A stretch of 64,000 nt of DNA from Apiosordaria backusii (Eukaryota > Ascomycota > Sordariomycetes > Sordariales > Lasiosphaeriaceae). Where the stretch lies: contig JAUKTV010000001.1 of the NCBI GenBank assembly GCA_030549205.1, forward strand, positions 4,960,001 through 5,024,000, given 5' to 3'. The notes under the pieces are model-generated. The model was given only the letters and a program-made list of their open reading frames with translations, ran no database searches and was not told the origin of the DNA. Positions 56,382 to 64,000 of this stretch are shown piece by piece; positions within the stretch are counted from its first letter, which is position 1; every line of letters starts with the position of its first letter. Both the position numbers and the translations under genes were made by a program.

Positions 56382-58176
56382 CTAATCAACCAAAATCCCC
56401 CCTCCATCTCCCCATACCCACTCAAAAACCCCTCAAACAACCCAATCGCATACTCCACATCCCAACTCCCCCCCATTTCTCTTATAGAATGCATACTCAA
56501 CTGCGGATTCCCCAAATCCAACGTCCTCACCCCCATCTTCGCGCTCAACATCGGCCCAATCGTGCTCCCACAAGGACTATCATTCTTGACCACAAACAAC
56601 TGCAGCGGCACCTTCTTCCTCCTCCCACACTCTTGTACCAGCACAATCCCCGGCGAATTCGTCGCGTACCTCTGGTTCGCATTAATCTTGATCACCACCC
56701 CCTTGTTCATCTGCGGCTGATGGTTCCTCTCATACTTCCCCGCATAGTTCGGGTGCACCGCATGCGCCATATCCGCCGAGATTAGGAAACTCTTTGCGAG
56801 GGTCTGCTCAAACGCTGTTTCGTTGCTGTTTTCCCCCTTTTCCCCCTTGGCTCCTGGTAAAACAGATAACCTCCTCAAAACAGCAGGAAGCATATTCGAA
56901 TCCGCCCCATGCGCGCTCAAGCTCCCAATCTCCTCATGATCAAAACACGCCACCAGCCTAATCCCCTTTTCCCCCTCCAAACTCTTGGGGTCTTTGACGC
57001 TCTCGATCAGGGCTTTGATCCCGCAAAAGGTCATGTCTAGGTTATCCAACCTCCCGCTGTAGATGAACTCATCGTTTATCCCCCCAACACTGCTTCTTGC
57101 GTGTCGTAGAGAATGAGTTCAAAATCCTGAATATCCTCTACTTTATCCACCCCCGCCTCCTTGGCAATGAGCTTCAAAAACTCGGGGTGATGCCTCTCGT
57201 CAATCTTTTTCAACGGCTCAAACTCCTCCTCCTCCTCTCCCTTTTCCTCTGTTGTTTCTGTCTTCTTGTTAAGAACCTCCTCCACCAACCCAGCAATAGG
57301 CACCATCTCCTCCTCTTTATTCGGATCAAAATTGCTCTGCCTATGCAAGTGAATCGCCAGAGACGGAATCCTCACAATCGGTTTAGTGACCCTCACCAAT
57401 CTCTGCTCGAATTCTCCCTCTTTTATCTTGACCAGCACCCTCCCGGCTACTGACAAATCCCGATCGAACCAGCTGTGCCAGATGCCGCCCCCGTAGGTTT
57501 CGACGCCAATCTGGAGGTACCCGTTGGCGGTGCGCTTGGACACGGGCTTGATCCGGAGGCAGGGGGAGTCGGTGTGGGCGCCTATCATGGCGATGGGGTT
57601 GCCGGGGGTCCATTGGTGGCCGACGGCGAAGGCGATGAGGGAGGAGGCGTTGCGGGTGAGGAAGTATTTCCCGCCTGGGTGAATGGTGGTGGAGTCCCAG
57701 GGAGAACGTTCGTGGATGCGGGTGAAGGATGCGGTGGTGAGGAGGTGGGAGGCGGTTTGGACTGCGTGGTAGGCTAGGGGGGGGTTAGTTGGGATACTGG
57801 GGAAGGGGGAGGGGGGAGACGTACGGGTGGGGGAAGAGTTGATAAAGTCGAGGAGCTCGTGGGCGGACTTGGGAGGGGGTGCCATTTTTGCGGTGGCGGT
57901 TGGAGGAGCAGTGGTGGAAGAGTAAAAGTGGCGGGGGGGCACGCGAGCAGCTGCTGTTGTGGGAGTTGTAGAGGTAGAGCTTCTTCTACGTGATGAGAGC
58001 GAGAGCGGAAAACTTGCCGCTTTTGAAGAGGGGCAGGCAGAAGAAGCAGGTGATGTACACCTGGAGTGGAAGCTACTTGTCGTGATGTAAACACCTGTGC
58101 TATGGTGTTGTTGTTTTGTCGTAAAAGCTGCTGTCCTCAACGTTGCAATTCGCTGGCAACGTTTTATACACAGCAT
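56382..58176 (-). CDS. Aspartyl aminopeptidase (M18), two frame breaks at G6 runs
   Basis: Exons 58176-57825 and 57773-56382; the 51-nt intron (57774-57824, branch AACTAAC) joins NSSPT to PYHAVQTA, a hallmark of the family. M18 enzymes remove N-terminal Asp/Glu and are zinc-dependent dodecamers. Visible metal-site motifs: IGAHTDSPCLRI, SGRLDNLDM, FDHEEIGS, ISADMAHAVHPNY and LSMHSIRE. The frame breaks twice in G6 runs of the coding strand (plus-strand C6 at 57080-57085 and 56397-56402). One extra G at the first restores VLGGINDEFIYSGRLDN; one at the second gives a normal ending, GGILVD-stop, at 56382. The conserved core starts at Met 57885 (MAPPPKSAHELLDF). An in-frame ATG at 58176 adds 97 residues with no Asp or Glu, a likely mitochondrial presequence. 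Confidence 0.88.
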
Positions 58177-58258
58177 TTGAGGAGAAAGAAAATCAATAGA
58201 CAGCAGCCACCCCAGAAAACAGAAACGGGAAAAGAAACAGTTTATTTGCTGGGTCGTT

Positions 58259-58263
<5 letters not shown>

Positions 58264-58289
<26 letters not shown>
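58264..58289. repeat. (CT)n microsatellite
   Basis: About 13 CT dinucleotides in the region upstream of the aminopeptidase start, possibly in its promoter. Confidence 0.9.
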
Positions 58290-58295
<6 letters not shown>

Positions 58296-59032
58296 ATCCC
58301 GTACTAACCTAGGTAGCTAAAAGCCCCCCCTCTTCTTACGTTTTGGCGGGGTAAAACTGCTAGCTTCGCTGCCTCTCTCTCCTTTGAGTAGCTTTGCAGC
58401 GGGGGTCCCGTCAACATCATGACTCCACTGGCTTTGCTTGGTCCAGGATGGAGTTCCTAGTTCGGTATCCGCGGTGGGGCGCAACCCGCGGGAGCTCGCT
58501 TTGCTGTCTCCGTTTCGGACGGGAGCGGGTCACGGCGCGGGGGGTTGATGCTGTTGGCCGTGTCTTTCTTCAGTTATTATTATCGTCTACCTATATCGCC
58601 TGCTTTTTTTCTCAATTTGTTGAGTCTACCATACTCATTGGTTGAGACCTCTGCCATGTCCTTCCACCTCCTCTTACCGCAGTATCTTCACCATCGAGTC
58701 TTATCTCATCCCAACTCTCTCCCAAGCCAGTCAACCCCAAAACAGCCAATCACAACCCCCCAATATCCAATCCCCCCCCGCTTCCTCCCATCTCCCATTC
58801 CCATTCCCATTCCCCACTTCCCTTCTTCCCACTTGTGTAAACTCCCGCTCTCCGCGCTCCGGATCATTCATCCATTCGGCACGGCAACTACCGCGCTTAC
58901 CCGGATGATCAACAACAAGGACCACCGCCGTCTCATCCATCCCAGCTGTGGTTTAGTTTCTCACCATCTCCAAACAGGCAGGTCCTGGACATAACACACC
59001 CAAATTCACATTTTTTTCTCTCCCTTCATGAC

Positions 59033-59055
59033 CATAACGTGAGCCTCACGTTATG
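59033..59055. other. Perfect inverted repeat, 11-bp arms
   Basis: CATAACGTGAG, one C, then CTCACGTTATG: a perfect dyad with a single-base centre. It could be a site for a dimeric DNA-binding protein or a hairpin. It is about 860 bp upstream of the aminopeptidase start at 58176. Confidence 0.85.
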
Positions 59056-62000
59056 TAGTCACACTCACCGAAAACCCCCTTCCATCTGCCCAGTAGGTAG
59101 GTAATACTGAATAGGTAGGTGGCCGGATGACACACCACACACCACCACCACACACACCCAGTGACAAGACCGACCACACCGACGGCCGACCACCAACAGG
59201 CCCAATACGATTGACGCGAGCGCTTCCAGGTTGCGAGTGGTGGTGCCAAGGGGAAGATATTAGGCCGCCTGCCTGTCCATCACCTCAGTGGGACGCCTAA
59301 ATCTCGCCTCGCTTTCCAGGTTTCCAGGTTCCAGGTTGCCTCGCCTTGTGCAGCCTGTCAGGAGGGAGGGAGGGAGAGGTGAGGTGTCGTTAATCAGCCT
59401 CACTAGCCTCACCACACCACACCACACCACAGCAGCGGGCAGCGGGCAAGGGGAAGGGTGGTACAGGGCAGGCAGCTCAGTCATGCCACTCCTCCCGTCC
59501 TTCTTTTTCATTTTTGACGCAGCAGCCCTGCCAGGCACCAGGCAGGGAGGGTCTTTTTTGACATCTTTTTTTTTTTTTTTGGTAAGGTGAGGTGAGGTGG
59601 CGGTGATTGGTTGGATGACGATCAAGCCAGCGCTGAAGAAGGCTGCCTCTTGGAGAAGGTGTGCTGAACTGATTGTAGGTGTGACTGGGTGCATCGGCAC
59701 GTAATGGTCCTACAGGTCGAGACAGTATTATTTAGGTGAGTGTGGCTGGCCTTTTGGTGACGACCACAACAGAGGGTTGCGTATGGTTTTGCTGTCTCTT
59801 ATCTCGTGTAGTTGAGATTCGCTTGGAATCACTTCAAATTCGGTACACATTTTTGCCTCACCAAGATTGAGCTAATAATTTTTTGCTAGCCTGCCTTGTG
59901 TTAGTTATTGTTCACAGTCCTGTAATTTTATTATTTACTATTCTCCACCAAGCTCTTTTAATCGTGTTGCGCGTACTCGCCAAGTTTGACGACAGACAAA
60001 CAATCTATTCTTGTCCCTCAACCCAAGCATTCATTGTAGGTAGCCTTCTGGCATGGAATCATTCCGTACTTGAAACGGTTCTTGCTAGATAGCAAACACC
60101 ACTCTTGGAGCTAGGTAGGTATGTAAGAATAACACAGAGGTTTGCATTGAGGACGGTGCATTTTGTTTGCCTGTTGGTGATGCTATATTCGGATCTTTCT
60201 TACTCTTTGTTAGCTTTTTTGTTAGTGTTAATGCAGCGCTCTTGACCCTCGCCAACCGTTTTCATGACTGATCAGTACAGGAGTATTATTTCCGGTTGTT
60301 ATCGCCATGAGGGTTAATTCGATGTTTATTGTCGATGAGGCAGTTTGTGAAGAAGATATGATAGAAGCCTGGATGTTAAGGTCCGACTTGCAGGTTGACT
60401 CGGTGTGACAGTCACCCATACATCCATCCCGTCCCCGACAAAGGTGGATGTGAGATAAGTAACAACACTGTCGCTTTGAGAGGATCGCTTCCAAGCAGAA
60501 GCTTATCCACGTTGTCAGGTTACATTTATCTCCAGTTTTTTCTTCCCCGTCTTGTCTTGAGTCCTGCTCCGCCGTGTTCTGGACAAACTGTGCCTATTTA
60601 ATGCTATACAGTTACCTCAAAAGTCTCGATGATATGCTCAATCCAGAAGTTGCGACAAAGGCTGAAGACGTTGTGACACTGCTTTATGATGGATACCCTA
60701 ACACTAAAATTGAGACATAAATGTCTCTTTTACACATGATCGAAAGGGGAGAAAGATATAACGGTGAGGAAAGAACTGCCTGGAAAAGGGAGGGTGATGA
60801 ATAACAGCTTTACGGGGGTGTGAAGAAAAAGCGGAAGAGGAAGCGGAAGAGAGAAGGGACAGAGGGTTACGGCGCGTCGCATCGCCTCGCAGTGCAGCAA
60901 AGCAGGACATACTGCACGGTAGCATGTCATCGCATACACACACACATCGGGACTGTCCCCGTTCCTGGCGAAGATCATTTTTTTACCCGTCCACTATCCG
61001 CTGTCTGTCAGCTTGTCAAATTCATCCGGGCCGGGAAGGGTTGGTAGGCGAGCACGGCGAGCCAAACAAGTGAGATGTGGCAAGGTAAGGTAAGGTAGTG
61101 ATGCGTTGCGGAGTCCAAGGTCCCGTTTATCAATTGGACCTTGCAAAACCTAGACCTTCTACAATCATAGAGCATCAGAATGAAAGCGCGTTCAGTTTGT
61201 AGAAGAATCGAGGACTGTGACGTGTATAAATTGTAGGTAAATCGAGGTCTGGTCATAAAGCCTTGATGGGGATTGTGAACAGTGAGGCAGCTCAAACGTA
61301 GTGTACCACCCAGGTACTTCACCTCACCTTGAAACCCCTGCTCACCTGGCTGGACCTTACCTACCCTCGCCCCACTTTTCCCAAGTTTAAACTCATGATC
61401 CCTAGCTTTCTTGCGTGCGTGGCTTTTGTTCACTCTCACCTCCAGGCCTCTCATGTCACCCCTCAGAAGGGGACCAATCACGAGTGGCGCTTCGTACTCC
61501 GGACCTTGTGCGTTCCCGTCAGTTTTTCTGTCGCCATTCAGACAGTCTATTAGTAGGAAGAGGTGTTGTTATTGTAGTTGTTGCTGCTCAGGGTTAGGGG
61601 CTTGTGTGTGTCGTCGAGGTTATTAGCTGGAAAGGATTCACCTCGCTAATCTGACTTGGACTTATCTTATTTAATCACCGTCCGTCCGGCTCATGCTCGC
61701 CGTCCACCAGTCGCCGTTGGGAATCGGCGAATTTATTGCGTGTTCGATAATTTTTTTTGTTTGGCGAAATTACCACCGGCTGCCCACCCGCCCAACCGAA
61801 CTTCCCCTTCAAAGCCAAAGGAAGGGATGGTGACGGGCTTTTTGCTTTCTTTTCCCCTGTTGAGATCGCGGGAAGGAGCCCCTCCCCCTGGAAAGAAAAG
61901 ATCGGTTAGATAGGCGAGGGGGAGTTGGGCAAGTGACTGATGAGATGAAATCAAGCTGTGATCTGACAGCAAAATAAAAGCAATACGTGAATCGCAACCA

Positions 62001-64000
62001 TCGATCACACTGTGAGAGAGGTAGGCAAGTGGAGAGTGAAAGCAAGACGCAAGATAGGATTTGGTCCAAGCTCCTTCCTCTCTCAACCTTTCCAGATCGA
62101 GCTTGGGGGGAATGATGGAGAATGCACAACGATGATGATCCTTGGCGGCGATCAGACAAGGATTTTGTGTCAAGTTCTCGACCATCTCTCACCTTTTGAG
62201 CAAACCTGCAAACCTGGGTTGTCCCATCTTCCCTAACAGGGCAGGATTTTGCTGCTGATGCAACACTCTTTGTCCAAAAAAGCTTTTGTGATGGATCTGT
62301 CTGGGAAAGGGTAGAATGCCTGGTAGGTAGGTGTCGACAGCGTGGATGAAGTGGTAATCCGGGGAAAAGGGTATGAGGCGAGAGAGGGCAAGCGAATGCA
62401 ACTGCTCTGGTGATGATGATGCACGCAGGGACATGCGCACGTACACTCAGCACTCGAAAAGACATTTTCTGTACCTAGGCGATATGTGCGACTTAGACAT
62501 GTCGGAGCAGAGCAAATTGACTGAGAATTGAGTGAGATTACCACGTTTTTTCTGCGTGTTTGATTCTTCTTCATTTTGCTTTGCATTTCTGCATCTTCAT
62601 CTCCAGTCTTTCGTCAATTTTAGAGTTCATGTCTTCATCAGCTTAACCTGAAGAAAACGGGAGCTCCATTTTTCTGCAATGTCCACCTTAGCTGGTCCCA
62701 CCCAGTAGGGTGGCAACTATTCCTGCATGTTTAGTCTTGCATTTCTTCACCTTACCGCAGTACATAAACAGCTCTCAGCTTAAATCCGATCTCTAAATCT
62801 TGCCTTGGTGCCTTGCCGTACAGATTTACAACAGAAAAAAGCAGGAATTGATTCCAATGTGGCGAAAAATATTCTCCTGTGTGGCAGGTGTGGTAGATGT
62901 GTGTGAGTGGACTGGTGGTGTGAGTGGTGGTGGTGTGTGTGTTCAGCTCCCTGCAACTCTTTGTCCTGCACGGCTGCGCACACACACACACCCCTTCCTT
63001 GGCAAGCTGATGATCGAGGCTTTGGATGGGCTGGCAATGACTGGCCGCAAAAAAAGGTACGGGGAATCACAAGTCAGGCCAGAAAGTTCGGGGAGAGGAG
63101 CCCGTTTTTGGACTCTTGTTCTCTTTCCGCTCGTGCGCATATGTATGTGGTGTGGCCTGAATATGAGCCTGAAGCTGAATGGCTGGCATCTTCCGGTCTC
63201 CCGGTTCGGCTACACGTCGCCGGGGATGGGATGATTTGGGGGCTACGGTATGGTATCTTTGTGCTCCTGAGAGAGAAAGAAAGTGTGGGGGATCAGCGTG
63301 CGTGGGAAGGGATGAGAAGTTGGTTGGGATGAATAGGGTCTGGATGAAAAACATTGGTAGATAACAACAGTAGGTGAGAACTTGCATTGATGATGGGAAA
63401 AAAAAGACGATGGGAACTGTAGCCGCAGCGATGATGGGTGAGTGAGTGGTGAGACCTCAAGGTGCTAGAAAACTGGTAGATATTATTCACCTGGCAAGCA
63501 GGCTAAATTGCCAGACCTGGACTTGTGACACGGGTTGTACAGACCTTACGTGTACCATCCAGGGGAATGGCAATTATAACAAAAACTTTATTATGAACTC
63601 GTGGTCGTTGCGACACGGGGAAAAAAACAAGAGGGCGGGGAAACGGGCGGATGTATGTGCGTGTAAAGTGTTTTTGGGGAGAGATAGATTGCGGTTGTTG
63701 GAGAAAACGGGGAAGGAGACCAAAGGGTTGTTTGGTGTGTGTTTGAATGAATGCAATAGAGGATTTCTTTATATCCTTGAGCTCTTCGGTCGTACGATTC
63801 AAGGACGGGCACAACAGCATGGAAGGGAGAAGAACGAGAGGCGTCGAACGGATGACGGTGGACGATGCAGCGTCACTCTGAATTGGTGACAATGGCGTTG
63901 TCACTTGTCACTTGATCGCCCCACATTTTGAGACGGTGGCTTGATCCTTGTCGTCGAGCTTGAAGGGGATCTTGAGAGTGTTCAAACTGAAAATTGAAAA

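Larger units (their letters stand above)
58177..64000. other. 5.8 kb right end, no supported gene
   Basis: No domain, intron-joined ORF or RNA gene is recognised. ORFs of up to about 218 codons (61809-62465, minus) overlap competing frames and look like chance. It contains a (TC)n microsatellite (58264-58289), a perfect 23-nt dyad (59033-59055), a T-run near 59566-59580 and several GGTAGGTA-type repeats (59095, 60115, 62325). It may be the regulatory region of a gene beyond the right edge. Confidence 0.55.

Noticed and set aside
61809..62465. 218-codon minus-strand ORF near the right end
   Set aside because: No motif, overlaps a 150-codon frame on the same strand, no intron-supported extension.

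Overview
The window looks like nuclear DNA of a filamentous ascomycete, most likely a Sordariomycete close to Sordariales. The introns I can place are 51-77 nt long, have GTAAGT/GTATGT-type donors and mostly show a CTAAC-like branch site. Genes are separated by long non-coding stretches. The gene set is eukaryotic and fungal: a Zn2Cys6 regulator with a fungal transcription-factor domain, KRI1, a Rab5-type GTPase, a septin, separase, IBA57 and a NACHT-ankyrin receptor. No tRNA, rRNA, CRISPR array or intact transposon was seen. The species cannot be named from the sequence alone.

Layout, left to right. The 3' part of a 2-oxoglutarate/Fe(II) dioxygenase gene (1-588, +) faces a two-exon Zn2Cys6 regulator (1557-4942, -). 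A 5.7 kb stretch without a recognisable gene follows. KRI1 (10665-12788, -) is divergent from a Rab5-like GTPase (13928-14778, +). Next come a RING-type finger protein with a prion-like and RS/RD-rich tail (15744-18704, +) and a septin-like GTPase with a C-terminal hydrophobic segment (19726-22231, +). A C-poor, G-quadruplex-prone spacer leads to a NOD-like receptor gene (24016-28974, +) encoding hydrolase-NACHT-ankyrin, with a frame break at an A9 run near its end. A DNAJC17/Cwf23-type J-protein follows (30297-31178, +). A small acidic protein (35791-36651, +) sits alone between 4.6 kb and 5.5 kb of non-coding DNA. The right part is dense: IBA57 (42170-43567, +), separase (44144-50656, -), a one-TM coiled-coil protein (51210-51862, +), a SIRT4-like sirtuin (51920-53125, -), an MMT-type cation diffusion facilitator (53789-55439, +) and an M18 aspartyl aminopeptidase (56382-58176, -). 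The last 5.8 kb holds no gene I can support.

These genes do not form one pathway. A loose theme is mitochondria: IBA57, the SIRT4-like sirtuin, the MMT-type transporter and possibly a long form of the aminopeptidase would all act there. The most interesting locus is the receptor gene. It has two exactly identical 99-bp ankyrin units and ends its main frame at an A-AAA-AAC-TGA sequence that matches a -1 ribosomal frameshift site. That must be weighed against a second observation. Between 54.5 and 57.1 kb, two conserved genes contain five frame breaks in total, and each is repaired by one extra G in a G6 run. That pattern points to homopolymer errors in the sequence rather than to pseudogenes, and the same cause could explain the receptor break.
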